64,000 nt of DNA from Theocolax elegans (lineage: Eukaryota; Arthropoda; Insecta; Hymenoptera; Cerocephalidae), in NCBI GenBank assembly GCA_026168455.1, contig CM047425.1, positions 92,631,580-92,695,579 of the forward strand, read 5' to 3'. Positions 1 to 14,612 of this stretch are shown piece after piece (position 1 is the stretch's first letter; every line of letters starts with the position of its first letter). The notes beneath the pieces are model-generated. The model made no database searches. It had not been told where the DNA came from and was given only the letters and a program-made list of their open reading frames with translations. Position numbers and translations under genes: made by a program.

Positions 1-647
1 ACGTTCGTATTGTTTTGTATTAAATCCACCTCTTGATACCTATATATCTATTATAACGTTCAGTTCAATGTTATGCGACCGGAAAGCCGTATCGATATAG
101 AAAACGCTGTTGGAGATATATGCGTTTGATACATCCAACGACAACTTTTTCTTTTTCAGTAATCAATATGTATAATTATCCATAATTCCGGTATGCTATC
201 GTTCATACAACAGCGATTCGAACATTTTGAACGTAATTAATTAGCATAGGCATATTATTTTAAATGTATTATAGTGCTATACGTACATATCGTACAACAA
301 CAGATATAAGGCAGTAAATACACAACTCTGTAATCGACTTTTCAAAAAAAAAAAAATGTATTTTAATCTATACGACTTATAACGTGAAAGTTTCAAATCT
401 TTGTTTAGGTAAACAAATTGTCATCCTGACAAACCGTAAATTTAACAACACATAGGCACAATATAATTGAGTAATTACGGAAATCATCATGGCTTAGATG
501 ACAGTACATACGAAAGTCTTTACAACTTCGATCAGAGATCCTGCAATGCAATGATTTATGAAGCTTTTTCTCGTCGTGCAAGATCGACGTCGCTTAAAAG
601 CGAAAAGTAGAACGCCCCCTTTCGTAATGTATACTTGTGTATGTCTA

Positions 648-651
<4 letters not shown>

Positions 652-678
<27 letters not shown>
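652..678. repeat. TG dinucleotide microsatellite
   Basis: An uninterrupted run of TG units, directly visible. It generates TH- and CV-repeat open frames on both strands that should not be called genes. Confidence 0.95.
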
Positions 679-2277
679 TTACACATACATTCAGAGTTCG
701 GAGAAGAGTCAGAAAAGTTTCATCTTTGTCTAGGACGTAACATTGTGGTATATACATATATTAGAAATATATCGTTTGTTAAAGATAATGTAAGGTTGAT
801 TAACGATGGTTGTTAGCAACTTTATTGTTCTGTGTATTATATTTATGTGAACATTTTTGAATAAAAAATTACTTCGTTAGAGGAAAAACGTTTACTAATA
901 AATTATAATTAATAATGATGTAAACACGGTATTATATACCACATTTTTATTATAGTTCTACTCTGATTTTATTTATGACCTTTTCATATGATCATGCTGA
1001 ATCTCTATTCGGAGTATAAATATTCGATCGATGAAATAAGCCAATTTTGCAATCCGTAGAGAGAATAATACGAAGAATCAATAATATGTCAACCGACTTT
1101 ATCAAAATAACATTTGTCAGTATTTTAATACAATTAATAATAATTCCCGGTTCAAGCCTGGGCCAAGGCTGTTTTTTTCATTGAAATTTCGAAATGTTCT
1201 TTAAAATTTTGTCCGTTATATTGCTGAACGTATAAGAAAGTTTCGCGAAAAGGGTTGTTGGATTGGTGTACACAAATGCGAAAATTACTGTGCTTTGGAC
1301 AAAGCGACTAAAATTCTCATTTGAAATAATTAATAATTGTTTTTTCATTATTATTACAATTATAAAATTTTAAAAGTGATCGTGGTTTAAACGTTTGCAC
1401 GAAAATAAATCTAGAATTACATAAAAATCTTAGAAATATGCAAATTGAAAATAAATACTTTGTTAAAAATTAACGTTTTACATATTTTCTCATAATAATA
1501 TATTATCGAATGTACGTAAACTGTAGTTACGAAAAAAAACGTGTGAGTCAGTTGAGCTCGATTACACTTCGTATATGTATTTATTAATAAATAAAAGTGA
1601 ATCATGTATATATAATACGTGTCTCAAAGCTGGTTGCACATTTAATAATTAAATATATTCATAGTTTGACTTATGATATAGTGACTCGTAATATGAAAAT
1701 TAAGTGTCTATGTAATTAAGTAATTATATGTAAAATAGTATTAACATATATATAATAAACCAAATAAACTTTGTAACGTGTATTTAACACTTACATCTAA
1801 TCGTAAACCGGGCTTTAAAATTATCATACATACATATAAATATATTGATAACGCGTTGGGTTAGTTTACAACAAATAGTACCATTTTTGGCATCCAGTGG
1901 ATAGTTCGTTACACGTAAATGTAAATAGTGCAAAGCAATGTATTTTTTTGGGTAAAACCCGTAAAATCGTTGGGGAGTCGTTGTTTGACGGGACGATTCT
2001 GATGTAAGGTGGAGCGGTATACACGACTCGGTCTTATGCACACCCGCAACGCGCTGGCATTTACTCTCTCAGTTATGTGAAAGGCAATATCGGACCAAGG
2101 TACTCCTACGTACTATTATACGCACACTTGCACAACGTTGCGCCCGGGCACTTGACTCGCTCATATATACCCCTTTTACATAGGTACACGCATATGTGTG
2201 CCAACACATATTGGCTCTATGATATATATCAATACGCGTGTGTTCGGGTGTGCGTGCGCCTAGTGCGTGTCTACAGG

Positions 2278-2331
2278 GTATATACATATATACATATACA
2301 TATATACATATACATATATACACATATATAT
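2278..2331. repeat. TATACA-type microsatellite
   Basis: Imperfect repeats of tatacata units, directly visible. It lies inside a CpG-richer patch and produces Tyr/Ile-repeat open frames on both strands. Confidence 0.9.
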
Positions 2332-5300
2332 ACCGTGGAATAGCTGGAGATGGCTTTGGAATAGCGACACGTCACGGCGCACGTGGGCCGTAAAACGTCA
2401 AGTGCACGGAGTCAGGCGCGATGTCGTCAACCGATTGTTGTTGCACCGACGATTTTTCTCTGCCCTCTTCTATATACTTTCCTCTGATTCACTTTAATGT
2501 GAAAGTTTTATGTGTACGGGTATTGTCATGCGCGTTAAGCGTGTCATCTTCTTTCAGTATTAAGCGTTCTTATTTTACTGCGTGCGATGCCAAACTTCAT
2601 TGTACACCTTTCGATCGAGCTTAATTATAATCTACCTTGCCATTATATCTTATATATTTCCATTGTTGTTAATTGTGTATTTTTTTTAATGTACGTCGTA
2701 GTTCACTCGTACTCTTGACGTTATTGATATTTCACATTTTTATTATTAATTTGTTACGTGTGCATTGTATTTTTATAATTATACGTATTTTTATTTGTAA
2801 ATACCAATAATAGCGTGTGTAGATTTTTAACAAGCATACAGATTCGTTCGCCTCAGATTAAAATATTTTGTGAAGCATATTTGAAGAAGAAGTTAAGTAA
2901 ACCGATATAAAGGAAAACAAATTTTATGATTAGAAATGCACAGTTATTTAAAAAAGGGACTAATTCAGTAGAAAAGTATTAAACCGATAGATTAAATTAT
3001 TGAGTTCATCGAAGATGCAGCTCGTTGAATGATTTGACAGGGTCGTGACGTGAAGGCGCAGTTATAAGCCGACTTTCCGCTGAGATTCCTCTCATGAATG
3101 AGAGGCCGCGAGACCAGCCAAGTTACGAGCCAAGTAATTTCTCGATGGAACTTTTACTTTTCACTGGTGTAACACACTGCGAGCTGGTCGAGTTGTGTGG
3201 AATATATGCGGGAGGAGGAAGGCTCGATCGTAATACCGACAGCCTGGTTAAACAGCAATGTTAAGGAGGCTCTCAAGATAATTGTGATTTAATGCCCGAA
3301 GCCATGGGTCAAGATCTTTGTTGCTCTTCCATTCCTTGCAACCCGATTTTCTGTGTATTAGCCTAACCTAATTGTGCGAGATACTTCGAAACGTGTACCT
3401 ATATATTTTGTACCACCTTACGGCCATTATTCATACTTGTTTTGATTTGAAAAGTAATTGTGGAACTATATAATTCTAACTATTTTATTCTTACCTTTTA
3501 GAACTATATGCTGAAGGCTCTTACGTTATTGCTCACATTTATCACTTGGTTTACGAGTAAATGCATCTTCAATATAAAGCGTTTTATATAAAAAAAAAGT
3601 GAAACATTTTTCTGATTTGTAAAAAGTTTATGATACAACATTTCAATTTATAGAAATACTTTAGTAATTACACAGAGTTGGAGAGTATAATATGCATTTT
3701 ATTAATAAAAATTAGCGTATACTCGTAAACGAGTAAGAAAATAATCTAATTTATAAAATATGTTGTTCAAGTGCGTCAGTATGAGAATATAGGCCAGGCT
3801 ATTTCTATATATAAATTATCTCGATATTCAAGGAGCATTGGTTACATGATTTGAGACGATAATAAATAAATTAATTACTTTAAAGCAGTAATAAATTAGA
3901 AACGTATGGAGGTGAGTTCGTTGCGCTGCAAAAAATACGATACTCATTGCGCGCGTGGAAAGTATGTAAAAATACCGAGTAGTAAAAAAGGGAAGCGGTT
4001 CAGGCTCATACAGCTCTTTCAAAGATTTGAGCATGTCCAATATAACAACGGGCCGGGAGAACTGCGTTTCGTGAACCATAAATTCTTAGGTACAAACGCG
4101 ACTCACATTTAATAGCAAAGCCGATTTTTGTAACTTTACCACACAGCCCCACTCGTAATATCTGAATATATTATGGATGTTGTACTGTTGTTTTATTCGA
4201 TTTTTATGTAACTTTCCACGACGTTACTATGTAATATTTTTTATCTTTTGTCAATATTATTTAGAATAATATTTTTTTTAAATTAACTATTTCGATGATT
4301 TAATAATGCATTGTATGTTAAGAGCATGGATATACTATAGGCGTACACATTATTAGGTAACGCAAATAAAAATTTAGATAATAGAATTGATAGCGTTAAT
4401 TATTTCGTTAAAAAGTGTAAGTAATGTTGCATGAAATTACCGTTATTATTGTTATTATGGATGCACTAGATTGAAAATAATGTACACGCCTTTTATAATG
4501 TGAGCGTTTTATTAATAGTTGAAAAGTAAAAGGCCTAATATGCAAGGTACTTATGAAATTATTTTCGAAGTTAGTAGGAACCATTATATATGCAAAAATG
4601 CTGAATAGGCGCATGTGCGTGTTAAATTAATAAAAAATTGTATTAGTGTTAGTTAAGTAGATTTTGCGGTAATATTCATACGATATTCTTTTCTAATCGG
4701 ATGATTAAACGGTCATTAAACCGCAATGAATGCAGGAAAAGTATAAGCGACCGCAGCAACTTCGCCTCATCGCATATCGATGTGAATTATGCTGCTCTAA
4801 TAACTTGACGACCGCGCTGTAAATTGACGAACTGTCACGGTGTACTCCTATCATTTCCTCTTTGTTAAAGTGTACACGTAGTTGTCGCTCTCCCATTGAT
4901 CTATAGGATAACTCGCTCATATTCCCGTCTCTTTTCTTTTCTACGTGTTCTTTTTACCCTGTGATTGGTGCACTCAACGTTCGGGCACACAGTCATTCTG
5001 TCCATTGCCATTCATTCACATTTATCTTTGACTCGAGCCATTTGAACCTTACGTGTGCTACGCATTCGTACGCACTTTGTTCTGGTTTGTCGACTCTAAA
5101 ACGTTTTGCTTTCTTACACCACTTGCCTTGACAAATTTAAAATACCTTTCCAAGTTAAAATTATAAATATAGATGTACTTTATAAATACTACAGGTATAT
5201 ATATAAGTATTTAAGTGTATCAATTATGTATTGGAAACTAAAAAATATTATAAAATAAGTATAAATGAAATACATATATCTTTTATATGTATTTAAAATT

Positions 5301-8300
5301 TAACATATATTACCTGAATCAGTACATAAATTAACAATGCGTGAATTTATTTTTTGACAGTTTCTATATTTTGCAAAACCAGTACGTCATTTAATAAAAT
5401 ACGTACGTGTTATGTTTGTAACATTAGCGCAGTACCGAGTTCGGGGTCCGATTTTCATTTTGAGCACACGAGACAAGCATCCAAACGTTCCCTTACACCC
5501 ACTGTACTTTAAATCATGATTCTTTTTAAACCTGATGCGTATGTTTTCACAAAGTAACCAAATCAATATGTGACCCGGCGTAGCAGCGGAGCACACCTTT
5601 TTTATTTTTTTCCTTTCTTTCACTGACTTTACGCAATATAGCATTGGAATGTTTTGTAGATGAATAATTTTACTAATTAGAATGCGTAATAATTGTTAAC
5701 AAATCATATTGAATTGAGCTCTTAGTGCTGTAAATAAAATAACTAAAGGAATGAAAAGTGCACATTAATATTATTTTTAATTGTACAATAATTTCGCATT
5801 AACAAATATTTATATATGTTATTTTATTAAACTATTGAATATTAAACGTAAAATAGGTGAGTATTCAGTTGTTTTAAAGTGAAATAAATATAAGTATATA
5901 CGCATAAAGTTGTAACGACTAGCTACTATAAGTTTAAACAATACTATAATTTAATCAGAGGTAACTTAATATCGTTTCTCACCTATAGAGCAATTTATTG
6001 TAAGTGCTTCGCAGAGACTCTAAAATGTATTGGGTCTAAACAAATCTGCCTACGCTTAAAGACATAAAAATGAATTACACATACAGTCATCGGTATGTGT
6101 AATCACGTGTCCCTTAATCGGCATCCTCTCTTGAAAAACAACTCTGTTTTCGATGCCAAGATTCTCGATGCGTGCATAAGATCTCACTTTCCAAGGCACG
6201 TAAATTCTACTGCGGTCCTTTTGGCGCCAGCGTGCATTCGGCTATATTATCGCTCCCGCAAATCCCATAATTCATTCGAGCTTGTCTGCATGTGGATTTT
6301 ATAAATACGATTTCTTGAATCCAAAGTTATGCGAAGAGGAGCCTCTTACATATATACCCACTGTAATTTTATTTTATTTTCACAGGATTAATTTTATCAG
6401 AGTGTTAAAAGAAGGCTATCAAATTAAACCCTTGCGTGATTTCGCACATACACGATTATTTTTACCTAACATTTGAACTTAATACAGATTAAATTAATCT
6501 ACGTTGAATTATTGCTTCTGGAGATTGTCAATATAAATCCAATGATTATTTATGATTAATTAAATTATTTAAACATATATTTTAAATTACGATATTACCA
6601 AAGATTGTTTTTATTAAATCATATATCGCAATAATTCACGCAATATTTTTAGTGTTTACGAAATTAATAACCTTTTTTATTAACTTACGGCAATTATATT
6701 TTAATTTCCTATCTCCGAGATAGCAGCAAAATTAATCATATTTATTACTATTCATTTGATCTTGTACATTACATAAATAGGTTATACGTGCAACCCAATA
6801 AGCTTTATTACTTGTAAAATATTTGCTAAAAATATAAATTATACTTTCACCAGACATAGTATTACATTTGAAACAATTAATTTGCCCTTAATAATAAAAA
6901 ATGTGAAATTATTAAAAGTTACTTTGTGGTATAACAATAGTAATTATTTGTTAGCGAAGTTAAAATTATTATTAAATCTTCCTATATGATTATCATCTAT
7001 CTGTGTACCTATTCTACACGTTATATGCTGATATTACACGCAGTAAATATTTTGTGTAGGTTAAATAAAACTCTTTCTCTCTATTTTATCACCTCCATTA
7101 TACGCAACCTTCAGGTAAACATATTATAATATTTTTACTATAATCCTCAAGCGTATATCGTGTTAATCCTGGAAATGTTTGTAGTATAATGCAATAGGAT
7201 ACGTTACATTGCCCTTCGTTTTAGTTTACAACTGTTTGATGAAATTGCTTTAGAATATTACAACAGTTTTACAGGATACCTACTGTATCCATATGGGTTA
7301 AATGGATAAACATATAATCGATTAAAAATTTGTTAACGATTATATTTTGTGTTGAGCTCAATGAATTAATAATTGTTTTTCAATATAAAAATCACAATAT
7401 ATGACCTGACATAAAAATTTATGATTTACAGATGGAAATCCCAGTGATCTCAAGATAATAGTATATTTTTCATACAAATATACATACAGATAATGAACAA
7501 TTTAAAATATTTCGTTAAAATTTGTTGTAGAAATAACTTATCTCCGTAATAAAATGAAAAAAGAAAAAAAAATAGTGTGTTATTTAAATATCGTGGTTCT
7601 GTCAAGAAATGCAATAGTTTTATCGAAAGGGTATTTATTTGCTATGTGAAGTAAAATATGAAAAAGAGTTTTTATTCCAATTCTCAGCGCGAAGACCATA
7701 ATTATGTGGATATTGCATAGCTCTCAAATATACACACATGTACATGTATATATACATAGCCTCAGCTAATTAAAGATATGGGTCAATTATTTTAACGGCT
7801 CAGCTGTTTATTGCTCGCTCAAAAATTCATTCTCTATTAAAGCAGAGTTTATCAATCCACAGAGTCCGTGAAAACGATTCACACGAACTATAGACTGAAC
7901 GTATATCATTATAATTATGAGTTTTACTCTAGTACTCTTTCTTTGAACGGGCAAGTGTTCATTAATTTAGTGGACTACATACGTATATGTGCTCATTCGG
8001 GATATACTTCGCCATTATAACCCTCACCTTGGGATATCGTCGTGGCTTTATCGTTCTACTCTCCACTCGTTTATGTACGTGTGTGTAATTCCCGTGCGGC
8101 CTAGAGAGAAAGGGAAATGAAGCAATGCGGTTTCTTGCGGATTTTCTGCAAGATACGTATGTATATAGTAACAAATAATATAACTGCGACGCTCGAAGAA
8201 TTTATTTGAAGCGCTTGTTATTTTATTAAGATTCCTTTTTTTGTTGTCTATTTGTATATCCTCTCTCCCTGTTCAATTATTCGTTTCCCGTGAGTTTACA

Positions 8301-10867
8301 TTGAAATCGTACAAACATACACTTCATTAGGTTAATCATAATAAAAATTAACTATACTCAATAATTTTTTTAAAATCGGACGATTCGAACACCAATAGTA
8401 TTAAGCAGATATTACTTTTTAAATATTTCTTTAAAATTAATTTTTATCAAACTATACGATTTTATACAGATTTCCTAATAGAGCGGTCGCAGGCACTTGC
8501 TACTGCAGAAATGTTATACTTCTATTTTTATACTCTCAAGTTGAACATTATCCTGCATGCATTATAAAATTAGAATACATTACAAGTTTTAACATGTCTG
8601 TTAATTAACAACGAAGTCAGTTCAAGTTAATTAGAGTATACAGCTAAAAAGCTTCAGTAGTGCGCATTAAATTATTGATAATTTAATGATCCAATAATAA
8701 TAATAATTACTCATAAATGTACATTTGGTTATTTTAGCAAAATTGTAGAATAAAAGCACTAAAATTATTAGCAGCAATGTTTTCATGAGATTCTCCAAAT
8801 ATTAATTACGAAATATAAATTACGAAAATCATTTCACCCGGTATAATTTTATCAATAAGAAAAATTGCTCATATATAATATATAGTTTATATAGCTATTA
8901 TTGCTGACACACCGAAAGTAATTATATCAGCGTGAAATATGTCGAATGATAAATTGATCACTTTTCACTTAATTTACTAGAAGTTTAGATATTTATAATA
9001 GCACTCGTACACCGATCATGAATAAGTAAAATTAAATATATTTCGTAAATAATTAGTCAAACGAAATTTATTATTGAGGAAAAAGTGAATTACATAATTT
9101 GTTACCGAAACGAAAAATAATTTAAAATTGTTAAATTTCCGATTTTGTATTGATTGTAAAAGAATTGATTTACAAGAAATTGAGAAAATATATCCGTTTA
9201 AAGATGTGAATTTTGTCTTCTTCGATGGTTATAAGGCGTGACATTACTTGATTAAAACGATGGTGGAACACCTCCGCGCGTTGGCGGCTAGCCGCGGGAT
9301 ATCCAGTTACCGACCCTCCTGTATCCGCTTTATCTCTTTCTCCTGACAATCCTGTTCGCGTATACTTTTCAATTTACTATTTATACACGCCGTCAGAGTT
9401 TTAAAATATATTATGTGAATCGATATAAAAATATTTAAGGTATCTTATTTTAAATCGAGTAAATATAACTGTAACTTGAATGAAAATAAATTATCCGTGT
9501 TTTCGATGGCAATAAATAATTTAACTTTATCTAAAAAATTGCGTGTAACATTATTTCAATGTAAATATATCGTTTCGTTAATTTATGTTTCGATTTTAAT
9601 TTTATTATAATTACAAAGTTAGATTCAAGAATATGACACATGCAGATTCCGCGTGTTTCGATACCGGCGTGTTCTAAAAATAAAAATCTGCTTTCAAAAG
9701 TTTACAACTTTTAAAGTATCATTATTTAGAATTAATTTTTTATTGAATATGCCTGTAGAATGTTCGAATACAGAAACTGCAACGCGATAACAACTAATGA
9801 TATGACGACTATAAAATGTACATTATTTTTGTTGAAATTAAAGAAATATAAAAATTTAATATATTTATTTGAAATTGATATCAAGTGCAACATGAATAAT
9901 TATTAGGATAAGACAAGGTTGTAGTGTATCTTCTATAATGGTATATTATAGTTTAAAGATTCAACAATCTTTTGATTATTTAATTTAATGCAAAATATTA
10001 TATGAATAGTTATAAATGATAGAAAATGTTTAATAATACATAAGTTATAAATTTAAAGTAGATGAAGACCAATAGTAGGATGATCATTTTAAAAATAATA
10101 TAAAGTCGGGTAATAAGATCGGGCTTATAGCACATATCCCTTTCCGCGTGTGATATATACATATGGACAGTAGGAGAGAGGGAGAAACTGAGAGAGCGAG
10201 GGGAGTAGATTCGTGAAGGCCGTTCAATGCCGCGCGACGTTGAGGCCCTTCGCGCACGATCTACCACCGGCTCCTCGCTTCTCTTTCTCTTTTATCCTCG
10301 AGAGCCGGTGCCTGGCTACTACAGAATTCAATATTGCTCCAAAAGTATACTATGCAGTCGAACGTTTTTCTCATTGTTTTTGTAAAATGTTTTTATGCAG
10401 GTCGATTTTAAAATAACTATTAATTATTATCTTTATTAACGAGTAAAATTGGTACGGTGCGATCATGAAATAAAGTGATAAATCTGTAATACGATGATCA
10501 GAAATATTCTCAAGTTTATTACAATTTACGACCCTGGTGGAAACTGATTCCATTTTTAGACTAAAAATTGGCCATTTTCACTTCGTTACTAGCTCGTAAT
10601 TGGCCATTACATCTAGCTATCTATTCGGTATTTATGAAACGTTTTTTCTTCCCTTTTTTGAACAATGAAAATGTCTCATTAAAATTGGCATTTTTTACGT
10701 AAAAAGGAGGTTGAAATATTGTAGACGAAGAAAATATGCGCGAATCGTATAAAAAAATACCCAAAAACTATCTATAACATGCCAAATTATGTTATTTATA
10801 CGAAGGATAACTAGGTTTTGGCCAATTTATGTCGTATATCTAGGCTTTTTCTAGAGATTATATACTT

Positions 10868-11090
10868 ATGAATTTATAAATGTTTGTAATAATTTTCCCA
10901 TGAATTAATAAAACATTAGTAAAAATACGTTTTTCATCAATGTTTCTTCGCGAGTAATTCTTTATAAAACATAAAAACGTGTTTTATAAATAATCAATCG
11001 TAGAGTAACATTGATGATAATCGTAATTTTTACTAACATTTTATTAATTCATAAGAAAAATACAAATATCTGTGTTTGCATAAATTCTGA
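10868..11090. repeat. Foldback hairpin in left part of transposon
   Basis: A long inverted repeat centred near 10976. The segment starting ATGAATTAATAAAA at 10900 recurs inverted, ending at 11052, with high identity for about 50 bp and weaker identity out to about 10868 and 11090. A second, tighter palindrome (TTTATAAAAC and its complement) occupies the centre. It resembles a foldback MITE. It lies downstream of the DUF4806 stop codon, beyond a candidate poly(A) signal at 11129-11124. Confidence 0.8.
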
Positions 11091-11331
11091 ATGAATAGAG
11101 ACACAATGTAAAATTTATAAAATTTTATTAATTCACGGGTATAGATTGATATTTAATACATATAGTGAGAATGACAAATATAACAAATATGCTATAAAAT
11201 AAAAAATATTTTTTAATAAATTGTTATTAATATGTAATAATTATAATGTCTTAAAAAATATTTACTATTGGTACAACGTCGAGAAAGGGCTCACATAGAA
11301 AAATCTAAAACTTTTAATTTACTTCATAAAA

Positions 11332-14284
11332 TTACGATTGGTCTTGATTCAACTTACTTAAATAATAATCTCCACTATCGTTTTCACATACTGGAAGTAG
11401 ATTATATATTCCTAACAACTCGTCTTGTTCAATATCATTTTTTTCATGGAGAACATTTCTTTTATAATTAATTACTCGACTCCCATCACTACTTAACAAG
11501 TCGTTTTCTTTACTACTGCTATCGGTTTTCATTGAATCATCCTTTTCGTTATTATCATTATTAGTTGACATATGTACTTTGGTCTGCTTATTTTTCCTGC
11601 TAAAAACATTTGAGTCTTTCCACGCATTGGCATTTGTCAATACATTACTTAAAGCTGAAGTAAACTCTTGATCTCCAATACTCAATTTCGATGATATACG
11701 ATGCTGTTTTATAATGCCTGAAAGTGTAAAAGTAAATATAAACAATAATAAGTATACAGTACAATATTTTGACGCAAATTAATAGGTACCTTCTATGCAA
11801 GAATAAAAATTTGTGTTCATCATAACCTTCTTTCCCTTTACTTGCTTGACCGCCGTATACGTAGCAGCAACATCCTTAGATAAAAACATTTTCATCATTT
11901 TCACTATACATTTAGAGATCACTAAGCTGTTATCGAGCCCAGAAGCCAATATTGTTTTCTACAATACACATTTTAAATTGCGTTATTTTCAATACACTTG
12001 TATCTATGAAAAAATTTGATTTATTTCATTGCATGTTTTACCCTACTTACAACATCTGCGCATAAAGATGAATTTGGGTTTGCCAATTCGTTATCAAATT
12101 CTTGAAAACTTCTTGCACATGTAAAAGGAATTTCATATGAATACTTTTCTGCAAGTTGTTTACCATTGCCTACAAAACTAATATCTACATTTTTTTGCTG
12201 CATTAGTAACGATTTTATATTGAGCAGTTCTTCAGTGATAATTTTATTACTTGATTGTAGCTCCATTAAAGCAGTCGATAATTTCGTTAATTGATCTTAA
12301 AAAATAATTAATTTAGTACAAAAGAAAATAAATTGTATCGATTGAAAATTAAAACATTATTGTTACCAAGAATAAGGTCCTCAAAATTAGGCTTCTTTGA
12401 TACATCATTTCTGCTTTTTTTGTAGTTTCTAGATTGGGCTGAATCTTTAAAAAAAGTATATTTAGAAATCTATTATAAAATTACTATTTCTATAATTTTA
12501 CATATATTTTATGTTACAACCAAAGTCATACTTCAAATCTAAACATCAATATAATAACATTTTAAACTTTAAAAAAACTGTACTTTATTGTTTATTTACT
12601 TGATTACTGTTAACACTTTCTAGAGTAATTTTAATTTACTAGGATTGGAATTGCTCTAGTAAATATAAATGTTTTGTTAATATTACTTTGAATAATTTAC
12701 AATAAATACAGTTTCATAAAACAAACAATAATACAATATTATTGAACAATTAATTTAAATTTAAATGTTACATTATTAAGGCTACACAAGTTTTTTTGTT
12801 TTAACTTATTTATATTTTAATATTTTGATCAAATTACCAGGAAAGAGGACTGGACGTTTCTTTGAGATATTCTTAATAATTTCAGAAGCATTGTTTCTAT
12901 TTGTAGCTGATCCAAAACTTATTATTCGTGCATTATTATTTGTGTTGTTTGTAGTAAAACCTACGTCTTCGAAGTCATCATCGTTAACAAAGCCGTCATT
13001 TGTTATTCCACGAGAAATACAATTTCTTTTAATGTTTGAACCTAAAACAATAATTAATTTAAACTATACAGAATACATAAGCTAAATATTTATTAACATT
13101 TTTCGCGATAAAATATTTTCACAATAAAAGATTACAATAAGTTTAAAGTAAATTATGCTTTTAGATACTCAAGATTTGCAACTAAATGATTTTAGAATAA
13201 TAATTGAATATATTTATTCTGATAATTTCATCAAATTACCAGAGAGAGTGACATCCTTACTAGTTGCAGTGGTACTTCTTTTATCCTTTAGTGTTGCAAA
13301 ATTATTTACTGTTGCATTATTTGCAATACTTAAAGTAGAATCTTGACGTGCGAAGGTGAATTCAGTATCAGCATCAAAATCGTCATCACTCTCATTCTCT
13401 GTTTCTGCAAAATTTTCGGCTTCTTTAGTTAGATTATCAGTATTCATTATTCCATGTATACTAATTTGTTTTGTTATACTTCCTTGTTTTATTAATGAAG
13501 CTGCAAAAATTTAATGGTAACAAATTATATATAAAATGATAAATTATAATTACTAAATATGTAAAATATCTATAATAATAATATATATAATAATCTATCC
13601 AACAATCTTCAATTAATTAAATTTAATTTATGAATTAATTTATATATTTTATTGAACGTTATAAAATTTTAAATAATAATAAATAAATTTACAAGTAAAT
13701 AGTATAGATATTACCTTCTAATTGTTTTGAACTGACATCTGAAGCTGACGTTGAAGCAGCAATTCTATTGCTGAATGTGTCAGCTTGCTGCAGAAATTGA
13801 CTTTTACGAATAGTATGTAATTCATTTTGTTCCACATCTGCAGCACTTTCTCCTGAAGACATGGTTAAAGCTGTTTCTTTTTGATTAAGATCCGATAGCT
13901 TTGCTAACGCTTCATCCAATGTTTCTGAAAACAATAATAATCTATAAATAATCATAATTTTAAATAAAATAATTAAATAAAAGAATTTATATACACATGA
14001 AAATAGTAAAATATAAATTTTAATTTAAATTGCAATTTTACCTGCACGACCTCTTATTTTGACATTGTATGATGGCCAAGTAGACAGTGCTGGTGATTGA
14101 TTTATCAAAAACTCTTGTAAATTATTATATGGAGCTTCAGGAAATCGTGTTGCTGCCTTCTTATGTTTATAAAAAGCCACGAACCTACTACTACATCTAC
14201 TTTCTTGATGGATGGCTGCCTTCCTCTGGTAATAAATTCAACAACATAATATGCAGACAGTTTATTTCCTTTCCTTTTATCCAT
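11332..14284 (-). CDS. DUF4806-type protein, eight exons, one frame interruption
   Basis: Exons on the minus strand, all with GT/AG borders: 14284-14042, 13924-13715, 13500-13240, 13041-12838, 12444-12367, 12295-12051, 11958-11790 and 11717-11332. Introns 1-5 are all phase 1. The reading continues across every junction and totals 1797 nt (about 598 aa) if one base is added in exon 1. There the frame breaks at a T5 run (14171-14175): the N-terminal part through GSWLF and the part reading TRFPEAPYNNLQEFL are offset by one. The N-terminal part (YYVVEF...SWLF, W..Y.VKI) and the C-terminal part (LPF-like IPFTCARSFQEFD, then FLSKDVAATYTAVKQVKGKK) match the layout I know for DUF4806 proteins, whose biochemical role is unknown to me. 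The middle is acidic, Ser/Thr-rich and low in structure. A candidate poly(A) signal lies at 11129-11124. It is inferred to be the second gene of the surrounding transposon. Confidence 0.75.
14171..14175 (-). other. Homopolymer frame break in DUF4806 exon 1
   Basis: On the coding strand this is a run of five T. Upstream and downstream family-like segments are in different frames, and one extra T would make them continuous. It could be a real mutation, a consensus error or slippage. Confidence 0.75.
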
Positions 14285-14361
14285 TGTAAACCTAAAATTA
14301 TTGAAACGTTTATTAACATTATATATATGATAAACTTTAGGTTTATTATGTCTACAATAAA

Positions 14362-14610
14362 ATGTAATATATATTACAATTTTGGTAATATTTTACATAT
14401 TTATTATGAATTAATATATTATATTAGAACATAATATTCAAATATAACTAATATTATGATGTCACACACATATTTATATGTACATATATATATATGGTGT
14501 GTGTGTGTGTGACATCATAATATTAGTTATTTTTGAATTGATGTTCTAATATAATATATGAATTAATAAATAAATATGTAAAATTCTAGTAAAATTGCAA
14601 TATATTATTA
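14362..14610. repeat. Foldback hairpin with ~110-bp arms
   Basis: An imperfect inverted repeat. The left arm runs from about 14362 to 14472 and the right arm from about 14495 to 14610. A core such as CTAATATTATGATGTCACAC recurs inverted, separated by a short AT/GT-rich loop (a GT microsatellite at about 14499-14511). Arm identity is high but not perfect. It looks like a foldback MITE inserted between the two transposon genes, just upstream of the DUF4806 start. Confidence 0.85.
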
Positions 14611-14612
14611 TT

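Larger units (their letters stand above)
1..10531. other. Gene-poor AT-rich DNA
   Basis: No coding exon, RNA gene or clear transposon is recognised on either strand. Open frames here are short and look like chance. Local structure consists of a TG microsatellite near 652-678, a TATACA-type microsatellite near 2278-2331, CpG-richer patches at about 2040-2440, 3000-3330 and 10140-10320, and an 18-bp palindrome (8-bp arms) at 3087-3104. The CpG patches could be promoters or 5-prime noncoding exons of genes outside the window, but nothing in the sequence proves it. Confidence 0.6.

Noticed and set aside
1143..1175. tRNA-like T-arm (CCCGGTTCAAGCCTGGG) followed by CCAAGGC and a T-run
   Set aside because: No matching 5-prime acceptor strand (GCCTTGG) or D-arm lies in the preceding 80 bp. 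At most it is a 3-prime tRNA or SINE relic, or chance.
13155..13346. 63-codon plus-strand ORF
   Set aside because: It is antisense to DUF4806 exon 3, whose minus-strand frame is supported by splice sites and phase.
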